Shown here in pieces: positions 1 to 10,800 of a stretch of DNA of 64,000 bases. This DNA is from Pseudo-nitzschia pungens. Lineage: Eukaryota > Bacillariophyta > Bacillariophyceae > Bacillariales > Bacillariaceae. The stretch lies in the NCBI GenBank assembly GCA_037355855.1, contig CM074761.1, positions 4,297,346-4,361,345 on the forward strand, written 5' to 3'. The first letter of the stretch is position 1, and every line of letters begins with the position of its first letter. The notes beneath the pieces are model-generated. The model saw only the letters and a program-made list of their open reading frames with translations. It ran no database searches and was not told where the DNA came from. A program made the position numbers and the translations under genes.

Positions 1-2354
1 AAGGTTATGGGCCGTGCTGCTAGAATATTAGAGAAAGAACAAGCAGAGCGAGCATTAAAGAAGGAAGTCAGGGGTAAAATAAACTATTCGCACAAGAAAA
101 GTAGGGACAACTTACAAGCTGCAATCGCTTTGAAAGAATCTCTGAACGACCATAACAAAAAGGCTGATGAGCATAACTCTTTCAATGACCAAGCAAAGAT
201 GGACGTGGAAGAAAAAGAGACTGCATCTACAGAGATCGATAAGAAGAAGAAACGCAAACTCGATGAAGCCGATAATGACTCGAGAGCAGATAAGGGCACG
301 GCAGATTCTGGAGTCGGCCAAGTTGGAAACATCGAAGATGAATTTGATGATGACGACGGCGATGATGACGACGACGAAAATGAAGAAGAAAGCACGGATG
401 CCGTTGCTTCAGCTTTCAAAGAGCGAGTCAAAGATGAGCAAAAAAAGAAACTAGACGAGTATGCTCGAACTGTTGAAGATAAAGTCAGGCTTCATGAAAA
501 GGGATGGAAGGATCGTTATTACTCAGATAAATGCAAAGCCGACGACGTTGCAAACCACGGAGGTAGAGAGCATTTATTTCGTTCTTACGTCATGGGGCTT
601 TGCTGGGTTATGAAGTACTACTACGAAGGCTGTAAGTTATTTCGTGTAAATGCTTTTGCTTTTTGAGACTATTGAATCGACTCATTTCTCCTTTTTTTGC
701 AGGCGCAAGTTGGAAGTGGTACTATCCGTTCCATTACGCTCCTTTTGCGTCAGATTTACGAAACATTGAAAGATTCCAGAAAGATGTGAAGTCTTTCGAA
801 TTGAGCACACCTTTCAGCCCTGTAGAACAGCTTATGGCTGTGCTCCCATCCGATTCTTCCCACGCAATTCCTAAAGCAGGAAGATGGCTCATGTCCGATT
901 TGGAGAGTCCAATCATTGACTTTTATCCATCTGAAGTGCCAGTCGATCCAAATGGTAAAGCGATGCCTTGGTTGTGGGTAGTATTGTTACCATTCATTGA
1001 CGAAGATCGATTACTAGCAGCGATGTGAGTTTCTTTGGTTTACCCTTATGTACTCAGCTCGTTTCAAAATGTAATGTCTACTAACGCTTCTTTCATTAAT
1101 TTTATCTGAATTGAAAGGACCCCCACAATGGCCAAGTGGACAAAACAGGAACTTCTTTGTAATGCTCGAGGATTGGATGATGGCTATGTCTTCTTGCATT
1201 CATCTCATCCTCTTGCACCAAAGTTTCAGCAGGTTTTGAAAAATGGAAAAGACGCCAAATCTCTGAAACAAAGACTCACCGATGCTGCTTCATATGGTTG
1301 CCCAAGTTTCACTGGATCTTTGCGCCCGCCTCTCTCGAATGAAATTATTGCTGAGTCTGAAGTTGTTCCTGCACCAGAACTCTCTGCGAACGCAATTATG
1401 TCGAGCGAAGACCACCTCTTCACCGATGGAATCTCTCAAAACAATTGTCTATGTGTTGCCTTTACTGAGCCTCCCAAACTATCGCATAAGAGTATCATTC
1501 TTCCTGGAACAATCCCACCTCCACCTGTGTTGTCAGATGAAGACAAAAGAATAAGTCGACCCAGATTGAACCGAGGTGGGCAATCTATAGCTTTTATGGG
1601 CGGCTCCGATAGCAGACAGAGTCACCAGAGTGGTCGCGGTAGTATGAATATTAGCTCTTATGAACGCGAGCTTGCACAACGAACCGGACGAGGTCATGAA
1701 ATGAACAAAGCCGGAACGAGATCTTGGGGTTCGTTCGAACCAACTCCAAAAAGACAATTCCAAGGACGAAATCCCTTTCAGAGAAATGCGAATGGAGTTC
1801 CTGTTCCTCCTCCACCTCAGAGACCTCCATGGCAACAGCAACAGGACCCACGCCACGGGTACCGACAGCAGCATAACCAACAACGGCAGAATTACAATCA
1901 ACAACAAAACGGTCGCCATCCAAGTTACAGCAATAGTTTCGGTCCGAACCAACAAAACGGTCGCCATCCAAGTTACAGCAATAGTTTCGGTCCGAACCAA
2001 CAAAACGCATCTCACCGGTATCAGCAGCACCACTCTATGCCGCACAGGAACACGGGGAGGGGTCACAACGTTCAACACAGAGGGAACCGTGTAGGTGGTT
2101 CTCAAGGCCAGTATCAACATCAACACCACCACCACCACCAACAACAACAACCACATGGAAACAATCAAACCTTCTCTCGAAGTAATCATCAACAACAGCA
2201 AGGATTCAATTTCCGTTCCTATAATCAAGTACCAGGGCCGTCAACCGGATCCCGGCAATCTTCTGGTGCCGTGACGAACAACGTGATGAATTCATTGAAA
2301 GCACAATTGAAGAACACCTTGAAACAGAATCGACGTGGAAATGGTAGACGTTAG
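1..2354 (+). CDS. XRN2: 5'-3' exoribonuclease, XRN2/Rat1 type, 3' part (three exons)
   Basis: This is the C-terminal part of a nuclear 5'-3' exoribonuclease that degrades uncapped RNA and acts in transcription termination and rRNA processing. The frame is open from base 1, so the catalytic N-terminal CR1 region lies upstream of the window and the ATG at 7 is probably internal. Exons are 1-631, 703-1024 and 1118-2354; the introns start GTAAGT and GTGAGT and end CAG and AAG. Splicing restores the family signature YYYEGCASWKWYYPFHYAPF and the conserved LPFIDEDRLLAA segment, which settles the family. A very acidic linker lies near 340-400, before CR2. The last 250 residues are rich in Gln, Asn, His, Arg and Gly, which favours XRN2 over XRN1. 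It converges on the kinesin gene with 227 bp between stops. The family call is strong; XRN2 rather than XRN1 is an inference. Confidence 0.9.
1902..1997 (+). repeat. 48-bp in-frame tandem direct repeat in the exonuclease tail
   Basis: Two apparently identical 48-bp units (1902-1949 and 1950-1997) start CAACAAAACGGTCGCC and encode QQNGRHPSYSNSFGPN twice. The first 9 bases of a third unit follow at 1998. It lies in the disordered C-terminal tail, so copy number can vary without frameshift. Confidence 0.9.
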
Positions 2355-2581
2355 GGGAGATTGCCTTTAATGCGATGTACTAAATCTGAACTCTTAGTTC
2401 TTTACTGACGAACAGTTATCCTAATGAATTATAGGTGGTGTTTTCCGTGCTAGTTACTGCATTCGACACAGTACTAGACCCCTATTGCACCAGGGTGAAA
2501 TTGTGATCTTTCTTTCTGTGGAAGTGTTCTATTGCGTGTTTGTCGATATCTAAATATTGGAGAGGTGGGAATGACTACTTT

Positions 2582-5500
2582 TCAGCTTTCCGATCCGATG
2601 AGTTTTCTCAGAGCTGAAAGTCCTGCAGGTGGCTGCACCCTTTTGGGAGGCGTTAGGCGGGATGTTGCTAGATTCGATTTGACTTTTGCCATTCCTGTGG
2701 TATCGACGGCATCTTCATCATTCAAGCGAGCTTCCTTCTTCGGGAAGCTAAAATTTTCAGTTGCTTCATTTTCATCATTTTTATCACGCATGTCTAAGAT
2801 TGGAGCACGCTGAAACTGATTCGGAAATCTGAGAGCGAAATGTGTTTTGTTCGTCATAAAACATTGGTTCTTTATCTCGTATATGTAGTTGACCCTTTCC
2901 AAATGTTGACGAATTTCATACTTGATTCTATTCTGTGCCTCGTGCCTTAGTCTTCTAGATTCGAGAAATTCTTCTTGATCCTGATTGACCCATCGAGATT
3001 GTAACGATTTGCGTCTCGCTTCACGTGCAGCGTTCTTCAGCTCGGCATTTTCCCTTTCGAGGTTGGAGCAAATTTGTTCAAGCATTTTTTTCTCTCGAAT
3101 GGCTTCTTTGAGTGTTGACTCCAGCTTCACGGTCGAGTCTTCCTTGTTATTATCGATTTTCTTTTCAAACTCTACAAAATCCGTTTCGAACCAGTTTGAT
3201 TGTGGATCCTCTGACTGCGCAAAATTTTCGGCGTTTTCAACGTTTTTCGTTCTCTTGGCTTCACTTTGCTTTTTTCTTGTTCTAGAAGGTGTAAAATACT
3301 CTGAGTTCTCCAGTCGAGACCGACCGAGAGGAGATTTGAGCTCTACTTCGCCACTAATTTCAAAATTCTTCTTCGCTTCTGGTGCCTTTTCAAAAGATGC
3401 TTTGTGTCCACGAGATTCTAGGCAGACTTCGTGTTCTTTAGAGAGTTTCATTCCATTTGCGTTGCTTCTGCGCAATTTCGTTCCAGGTGTATACTGCTTT
3501 CTCTCTGACTCTCCGAGTTTAGTTTGAGAAAACTGTACACCCGGGAAGTTTGTGGCACTTGCTCTCATTTCTTTTGACTCCACGTAGGGTTGTTGGACCT
3601 CTGATTTTTCAAGAGACGGTTTGTATCCACGGGATTCTGAGTAGATTTCGTGTTCTTTACCGACGATTGAGACCTTCATTCCATTTGTGTTGTTTCTGTG
3701 TGATTTCGTTCCAATAGAATAATGTTTTCTCTCCGACTCTCTTACTTTACTTTGAGAAAACTTTACACCCGGAAAGTCCGTAACACTTTCTCTCATTTCT
3801 TTTGATTCCACGGAGGAATGTGAGACTTCTGATCGAGTGGGAGAACTCTGCTCAATCATGTGTTCAACTGGTGCGTGGTGATCGGACGAATGGCGATCTT
3901 CTGATTTGTCAGCAGGAGTTCGCTCAGTCATTCTTAAATGGGTATAATCATTTTTTTTCTTAACCTTGACTGGTTCGGCTCTCGGAATGATCGGTGCACT
4001 AGGCCTTGTACGTGACTGAGAGCGTCTTGCGCTTCGCACTTGTACAACTTTTGCCATCACTGGTGTGATTGGTACAACTTTTCGACCTTTTGGTGGATGT
4101 GATTGATAAGAATTTGAAAGAACTTGCTCTGAAGGAGCGGTTGGGTTCACCACTCTATTGTTTTCGTAAGTTACATGGTGTTCATTTCGATTGGAAGCAT
4201 AATTCAACTCTTTAGAACCTTGATCTCCAAAAAGAGTCGACCCGTGCAATGTCTCGATGGCGTTCAACAACTTTCGTTTCTGCCGGAAGTCGGCGTGACC
4301 TGGATAAGCTGACAACAATAGTGTCACCTTCACAAAAGAACTCTGTTCAAATAATGGATTCAAAACCATGGTAATTTTGTTGTGTCGAAACGGGACAGGC
4401 TTCAACTGTTCATTATTTGGAAACTTAACCCGCGACACTGATGATATATCACTGCATTCATCGTCATAATCATTAGAACCACTTGATTTTTTTCTTTTGC
4501 CATCAACAAGTTTGGAATTGTGATTCAGAAGGCGTAGACAATTTAGCACGGCATTATTGGCTGACGCAGTTTGATCCATATTGCTTGCGATGCTTTCGTT
4601 TCCCCTAGCATTATGAAGTGTTTCCTCCTTTTCTAGACCAGCCATGTCCAAGATTGAAATTTTGTCGCCAAAGTTCGTCCCGTCGACGACTGGTTGCATC
4701 GTAATGTAGAAATGGCACTTTTGGTTTCTTGTAGTTTGCTTTTGTGAAGAATCCAAGCCCTTCTGGAGGATTTCTCTTGAATTGCTTGCGTCACGACATC
4801 TTTTAACCGTAGGAGTGAGATTCTCGGCATCTAGAACAATTGCATCCTCAGGTGCCGTATGACTTTTCCGACTCACTGGGCTAGGAACAACGCGTTCGAA
4901 ACGAGCTGCCATGTTTCGAACATTCAGGTTTTTCTTCTTCATAGGAGAAATACCAAACTTTTTGGTCTTTGAAGAACTAGATTGGCTGGCTAAGAGATCA
5001 TATATCTGGCAGGAATCTGAGTCTCCGCTTCTTCCTTCAGGCGCTTGTGTCACTTGCACCATTGAGATCTGAATCTCGAATTCCCTTGCACCAGCATGAG
5101 CTGATTGAGAAAAAAAACTGTCAAGCAGTCGAGGCACAAAACCATCGTCAGCTGCTCGTCTTTTTGAAATGGACGTTCCTCCGAAACAAGTGTAAGACTT
5201 TCCTGATTTTGCAACTCCCATTGAGATCAAAAGATGACTATTGGGCGTTCGGTTGGGAGTCTTTGTCTTGAGAGATTTCATTGTATTGTGTACAATAGGA
5301 AGGCCAAGGGTGTTGAACATTTTATCCTGAGTTGTGCTTTCGTTCAAGATATGATTGAAGTGATACTCTGTTGGAACGTTATGTATTGTAGAATCAGAAT
5401 CAGACCGACCCCGAGCGGAAGTCCCGGCTGTTGATTGTGCGAGAGATGGATTCAATGGATTCAAAATGACAGCCTGGCCTCCATGTTCATTCGAATGCCT

Positions 5501-5665
5501 CTGTGTTTCAAGTAAAGTCATGTCACCTCGTTCCTTCTTCATGAATGGACGAATCCTGATGGCAGTTTCTAATTCGAGTCGACAGGGGTTTTGCACACAA
5601 GAAACCAACCCTGGGGGGCGGGAATCGAAGTTAGAAGCCATCATATCTAAGGACTTAGCCGGCAT
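2582..5665 (-). CDS. Divergent kinesin-like motor protein
   Basis: Kinesin-like microtubule motor with an N-terminal motor domain. Visible motifs are AIRIRPF (usual VRVRP), the P-loop GVAKSGKSYT (usual GQTGSGKTYT), switch II SILDMAGLE (usual DLAGSE) and a counterpart of the kinesin 'KLT..L...L.G' helix near 4360-4390. The motor is interrupted by long Ser/Lys-rich insertions and departs from consensus in each motif, so activity is uncertain. A middle disordered region holds a 76-residue duplication, and a predicted coiled coil (ESTLKEAIREKKMLEQICSN and onward) lies near the C-terminus. The frame is open up to about 5795 without an ATG; the first in-frame ATG is at 5665 (1,027 aa). A short first exon, ATG at 5826 spliced from 5806 (GTGAGT donor) to an acceptor near 5680, is an alternative start. 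The kinesin subfamily cannot be assigned. Confidence 0.8.
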   Translation of the reverse strand: MPAKSLDMMASNFDSRPPGLVSCVQNPCRLELETAIRIRPFMKKERGDMTLLETQRHSNEHGGQAVILNPLNPSLAQSTAGTSARGRSDSDSTIHNVPTEYHFNHILNESTTQDKMFNTLGLPIVHNTMKSLKTKTPNRTPNSHLLISMGVAKSGKSYTCFGGTSISKRRAADDGFVPRLLDSFFSQSAHAGAREFEIQISMVQVTQAPEGRSGDSDSCQIYDLLASQSSSSKTKKFGISPMKKKNLNVRNMAARFERVVPSPVSRKSHTAPEDAIVLDAENLTPTVKRCRDASNSREILQKGLDSSQKQTTRNQKCHFYITMQPVVDGTNFGDKISILDMAGLEKEETLHNARGNESIASNMDQTASANNAVLNCLRLLNHNSKLVDGKRKKSSGSNDYDDECSDISSVSRVKFPNNEQLKPVPFRHNKITMVLNPLFEQSSFVKVTLLLSAYPGHADFRQKRKLLNAIETLHGSTLFGDQGSKELNYASNRNEHHVTYENNRVVNPTAPSEQVLSNSYQSHPPKGRKVVPITPVMAKVVQVRSARRSQSRTRPSAPIIPRAEPVKVKKKNDYTHLRMTERTPADKSEDRHSSDHHAPVEHMIEQSSPTRSEVSHSSVESKEMRESVTDFPGVKFSQSKVRESERKHYSIGTKSHRNNTNGMKVSIVGKEHEIYSESRGYKPSLEKSEVQQPYVESKEMRASATNFPGVQFSQTKLGESERKQYTPGTKLRRSNANGMKLSKEHEVCLESRGHKASFEKAPEAKKNFEISGEVELKSPLGRSRLENSEYFTPSRTRKKQSEAKRTKNVENAENFAQSEDPQSNWFETDFVEFEKKIDNNKEDSTVKLESTLKEAIREKKMLEQICSNLERENAELKNAAREARRKSLQSRWVNQDQEEFLESRRLRHEAQNRIKYEIRQHLERVNYIYEIKNQCFMTNKTHFALRFPNQFQRAPILDMRDKNDENEATENFSFPKKEARLNDEDAVDTTGMAKVKSNLATSRLTPPKRVQPPAGLSALRKLIGSES
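3365..3811 (-). repeat. Tandem duplication (~228 bp unit) inside the kinesin gene
   Basis: Two adjacent, diverged copies of about 76 codons. The first starts VESKEMRESVTDFPG at 3811 and the second VESKEMRASATNFPG at 3583. Both run through matching GTK..R..N.NGMK and ESRG.K.S.EK segments. The reading frame is kept. Confidence 0.85.
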
Positions 5666-5826
5666 ATAGGAAACGTTTGGATACAACTGAAGGACAAGGG
5701 CGATTGGATGTTCAATGACGTTTTGATGATCTAGCTTTGTACACTTTGCTGCCGCTGTCGACACAAATTCTGAGACGAAAAAAATGTTCTGTAAAGTTTA
5801 CTCACGCTGATGATAGCTATCGCCAT

Positions 5827-6897
5827 TCTTCCATTTTACCGTTTGTTTGGCATCGCCTCGCTCAGGAGGGGCTTATTCGCCATGTCACGGTCTTGATCGT
5901 GTTTCGCTCATTACATCATTGGAACTTGGTCGAGGAAGTCAAGTTCATTATTCATTCTCTACTTCTTCGTACCGTACCGTAACGGTAAGCCTTACTCGTA
6001 TGTACCCTTACCGGTACGGTACTTACCTCCAGGGGCATCGAGGACGCTAGTGAGAACGGGAGTCTTCGCACGTAATTTCTACCCACGACTAACTAAGATT
6101 ACAGTACAAAAAAAAGAAGATGGTGTTTCCAATAATATTGATGCTATTCCCGTAAAGCGTCACAACGCTTAACGTACGAGGAAGGCTTTCATCCTTCTGT
6201 GTGACTACGAAGAACTATTTTTGGGTTCCGTCTTTTAAAATAGGAGCAGTGAATAAGGTTACGAACCATACTGGTTCTTCGTAAGGTTTACTTGTAGTCG
6301 TACTGCATGAAGTAAGGTCTTACGTAGTACGTAGTAAATAATAATGATGTTGTGTTACAAGTAAGGTTTACCCGGTAAACTTACGTGTATGTCAAAACGG
6401 AGTCATCCTAATTTTTTTCATTCTTACCCGTACGAGTAGGTACATGGTAACTTAGGGGTAATACGAGGAGAACCGAGATTTCTTCATGAGGAAAATGACC
6501 CGATAAACACTACGAAGAAGTAATTCATACAAAGTGCTCGTACATGTACGTACCATGTTGTACTTATGTGCAAACGGTTGTTGGTCTTCTAAAGTTACCG
6601 GGTACGAGTACGGTGAAACGCTCTGTATTAACAGTCCCTGCCAATCATACGAATAGCAATCGCTGTCCTCCAAAGCTGGATCCGACAGGTGAAATTGTAA
6701 CCAATCGAGAGCACAACCATCTGAAAACCAAGTCCTCTCAAAGAAAGCACTATCAACCTGATACAGAGAAGAACTGGAGCAAGATTAGTGAAAAGGATAT
6801 CCAAAGTTCAATAGTGACCTGTTACATATTTCGTTCCGGGGTCGTTTGAATCGAAACGGAACAGTCGCATAGAGCCATATCTTCCCTCCTCTCGCTC
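5827..6897. other. Divergent intergenic spacer with dispersed TACCGGTA/TAAGGTTAC motifs
   Basis: No convincing gene. The spacer separates the kinesin and cyclophilin starts. It is dense in GTAC, GTAA and CGTA words, with TACCGGTAC at 6009 and TAAGGTTAC at 6254. Promoters for both genes must lie here but no core element is recognisable. Confidence 0.6.
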
Positions 6898-7764
6898 ATG
6901 CTGTGGTCCACACGAGTGATACACAAGATGACACAAGTGAAACGTGTCACTGCGCGACCATCGCCGTCAAGGAAACAGCAGCGTTACTCTCTCATGAAAA
7001 TTGTGGGAGCTTTAGCTTTGATCGGAGGCTTTGTAATGCTTCTTCTTCAGAGTGATCCACTCCCTGGAGTGCGAAAGGCCGCTGCTCGGCACAGAAGGGA
7101 TAATGAAATTGTGACGGACAAATCGCTTCAACCGGATTCTGGAAAGAGAGGGGCAGATGAAAAAGTTGTAGTCGGGGAAATCAAGGAAGTTAAAAAACAA
7201 CCGGACGAAAACAACGAGGAGGCGAATGAGAGCCGCACATTCACCTTCGAACTTTCTAGTTTAACCGGTGGCAAGAAAGGGGAGATTGTGATCAAAACGA
7301 GACCCGACTGGGCCCCTATCGGTGTCGAACATTTTCATGAATTGCTGGATAATGACTTCTACAAAGACGCGAAGTTTTTCCGTGTGGTTAACAATTTCAT
7401 TGTACAGTTTGGTATTCCGGCGATTCCGTCAAAGAAATACAAGAAACCGATAAAGGATGATCCAGTTCTGCAAACAAATTCTAGAGGCACGATCACTTAT
7501 GCGACATCCGGACCAAATACACGAACAACTCAAATGTTTATCAATACAAGCACCCGCAAAGATGGAAACAAATATCTTGATTCGCAAGGATTTGCCCCCA
7601 TAGGAGAAGTCATTCAAGGTATGGATTTGGTCGATCAAATTTATGCTGGATATGGAGAGAAGCCTAGTCAAGGAAAGATTCAAAATAAAGGGAATGAATA
7701 TCTTGACAAGGAATTTCCATTATTGTCCTACATCTCGAAGACATATAAAGGAACCCCTAAATAG
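6898..7764 (+). CDS. Membrane-anchored cyclophilin-type peptidyl-prolyl isomerase
   Basis: A 288-residue type II membrane protein with a C-terminal cyclophilin domain, expected to catalyse cis-trans isomerisation of Xaa-Pro bonds on the lumenal side of the secretory system. Residues 1-38 are basic, and a hydrophobic anchor (IVGALALIGGFVMLLLQ) follows at about 40-57. A charged stalk leads into the cyclophilin fold from about residue 115. Recognisable cyclophilin segments are KFFRVVNNFIVQFG (active-site Arg and Phe-Ile-Val-Gln), RGTITYATSGPNTRTTQMFI and the C-terminal GEVIQGMDLVDQI. The usual Trp and the GD.T.G.G.GG motif are replaced or missing (IPAIPSKKYKK), so cyclosporin binding and perhaps activity differ from the canonical enzyme. 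No intron is needed. An in-frame ATG at 6928 is an alternative start. The family is certain; location is inferred from the anchor. Confidence 0.9.
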   Translation: MLWSTRVIHKMTQVKRVTARPSPSRKQQRYSLMKIVGALALIGGFVMLLLQSDPLPGVRKAAARHRRDNEIVTDKSLQPDSGKRGADEKVVVGEIKEVKKQPDENNEEANESRTFTFELSSLTGGKKGEIVIKTRPDWAPIGVEHFHELLDNDFYKDAKFFRVVNNFIVQFGIPAIPSKKYKKPIKDDPVLQTNSRGTITYATSGPNTRTTQMFINTSTRKDGNKYLDSQGFAPIGEVIQGMDLVDQIYAGYGEKPSQGKIQNKGNEYLDKEFPLLSYISKTYKGTPK

Positions 7765-7894
7765 GATAGTCAAGAATTTTATCAAAAAACGATTTACATA
7801 GATGAATGTAATCGCTTCAAAAGGCATTGACATGCATTTATCCATGCCTTTCATCAGGTATTTCTCCTATCAAATTTGAACATAGTGAGGTATG

Positions 7895-10800
7895 TCAAGA
7901 AACAAGCTTCGAATAAAGCCATTCAGAACCAAAGACAGGGGGACTTTGATCTGTGTGAAGTATGTTTCCCCCATACTCCAAACAGTTGTAATACTTCGAT
8001 ATCATTTCATCGAGAGATTTGTCACCTCTCCATGGTTCTGTTGACTGGATGAAATCCATAACTTCTAGGTGATTTTTGAACTCGCGAGAAACATCCGTCG
8101 TTCCGTTGTCACCGGTCTCTTTTGTCATTTCTTTAGTATCCATTCGCGTAGGGAAAATCTTCTCTTTGGTTTGGAGGGTCGACACTGTTGAATTATCTGA
8201 GGAAACTTCAGATTCATTGCATGGTTGAGCCATCGACTGCATCCGATTGTACAATCGAACGAAGAAGGCACTTTGCGCGCCCGGGGGTAATTTTTTCCTC
8301 TGTTTTGAATGATATGTCCTCGCGTTCATCACCTGCTGCTTTACCTCGTTGTCGATCTTGGTACATCTCAATAGGTGCTTCTCGACCACAGTTGTGGCCG
8401 TTGCCAAGGATTCGTAGCTCCCGTAAAAGTACTTCCCCCCATTGACGCCCAAACAATGGCGACAGACAATGCAGGGTTGACCTGATCTATTTTTATCATC
8501 ATGAGCTGCTTTGTCTAAAACTGTCTGGCTCATCACAACGACGACAAAATCTGTTAAATCAGAGCGATCTTTTGGACCGAGAACCTCACGTGATCTGTCA
8601 TTCGATGGTGGGTAGTTTAATGGCTTCCCTAGTTCAGTGTCAAAATGCATCTTGTCTGCGTTCATCACATGGGACAACAACCTCGAGGGGAAGCTGTGTT
8701 CAGAATGATATTCTTCTTGAGGCAGTTCGATGAATGACGGAAAATGTTCTTGATATTTTTCCGATAAAAATTTGACTAGTTCACGTACAACAACAACCGT
8801 TTGCTGATATTCTCGGAAAGATAGATTCACCTCTTGCAAAATAGACGGGATAACGAGAAGAAACCTGAAGAGATGTGTACAATCAAGAACGTCACTCCAT
8901 TGTTTCCCCTCTTCCAGCTCAGAATTACTTTCTTTTCCAAAAGTAAGATGGATTAGCTTATCGAACAAAGATCTGATTTCAGATACTATTCGTTCAACCT
9001 TCAGTCTCCCATTCTTGTTCGATGACGCATCAACCTTCTCGATGTTAACCTCGATATTTAACCATATCGAAGAACGAAAAGACTCAAGAACGGCTTTGGT
9101 CGATGGACATGGATCCACTTTGCGCTCGGGTAAAATCTCATTAGCGTTCTTCAAAGATTGAATCAAAAGCCGTTTTGTCAATTTTGGGATATATCCTAGT
9201 CCGATGCGATTGGTTTCTTCAGCGTAGTGAGACCTCCGCCTCGTTAACGAAACCTTGCGATGATGATTTCTATTTCCAATTTTCTGTGCAACCGGTTGAA
9301 CAAAAGATATATCTGAGGTCGAATTCCCAATGTTAAGTCTCCAACCCCCGTCCCGGAGGTGTGGCCAAACAAAGCCGAAGAAGAAAGGTGCTGAACATGG
9401 AGTTGGCGACAAGGGATTTTTCCGGGCGGCATCGCAAGGAGGCTCCTTCTCGATTTCGAAATCTTCGAGTGCAGGTATCACCACATCTGTTTCCCCTAGT
9501 GCTATCTGTGCTGCCTCCATCAGTTGCGGTTCAATCGTGCATAGATAGTTCTTGGTCTTATTGACGGGAATAATATTCAGTGCAGACCTTACTACGCAAT
9601 GCACTACAGCAAGAATCTGGTTATTCACATACCAGCGAACGTCAACGTTGCAAACCTCGCTGATTTTGGTTAGCTTCATGTCTCGAAAACGAGTAATGAG
9701 CTCCTTGCTCGATCTAGACAACTCTCTCGTCGCCACAAGTTGCACTTCTTTGATGGAATGCATCGCAGAACCTGGTGTATTGCAAAATTCCGTAGCTTTT
9801 GCAGATGGCTGAATGAATGACATTTCTGGAATCTGTTTAAAGGAAGGAAAAACACGTGAATGAGGACAGCATCCTTCTCCGTAGGTCAAAGCAAGTTTCG
9901 TCAAGTCTGTTTCATTCTGCGTTTTCGGATCACGGATCGATGATTCTTTTAGTTTCGAAATATAGATCGAGACCAGAGATCGAAGTCCGACGATCGCGTC
10001 ACTTTCTATTGATAAGTCTCCGAATTTTGCGACAACTCCTACGAATAGATTTACAGTGTCATCATAGAGTTGATTCGCAATTGGACACCACAGATTTTTG
10101 GTACTTGCAAAGCCATTGAATCCTCTGTTAGTGAATTCATAATTTATCTCTTGTTTGATTTCATTCCATACTGGTTCCGATTCCGCCACTTTCCATTCCA
10201 AATGATCTCGAATTTCATCGAGAAATTCCTTGTTCCAAACAACATTTGTCCACAAATGTCGTAAAGCAAGTTCAGTTCTTGTGCTCTGAAGGTTTTCGTC
10301 AATTTTCACTGCAAGCCAATGCATTCGTCTTCTTGCGACTAAGCATTTTGTAGGTGTCAACGAGGAACAGAGAAATCCATTTTTATTATCAGTCAGTCGG
10401 GATGCAGAACCCATCAAAGGGGACTCAAAGGATCTAGACAAAGGTGTTGCAAGTTTTTTCTCCAGATATTCAACCAACTCCAACAATAAGTCGACCGGTA
10501 GGCTGTTTAACCGATCTTGAATCCAACCTCTTATATTTCCAGCACTATCTTCTTCTTCCAACCAAGATGGATCAAAATTTTTCATCGACAAACACCGCAA
10601 CTCGATTATCTGGCCTTTTTCAATCGGATCAGCAAGATACAATATTGATTTCTTTTCCCCATTCCGTTTTACCTCGAACAAATTGAACATTTTTCGGCAC
10701 TCCAATCCTTCCCGACACGAGTGGTCATGTGTAATCGATGCTCTTCTTTTATTGGGGGTTGAGTAAATGGTCTGCCCCGGACATTGCTTCTGAGACACTT

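Noticed and set aside
84..431. Minus-strand 115-codon frame rich in Ser
   Set aside because: It is the complement of the acidic Asp/Glu-rich linker of the exonuclease; low-complexity shadow.
1533..2228. Minus-strand 231-codon frame, Val/Leu-rich
   Set aside because: Antisense of the Gln/His-rich exonuclease tail, which spells hydrophobic residues when read backwards; not a membrane protein.
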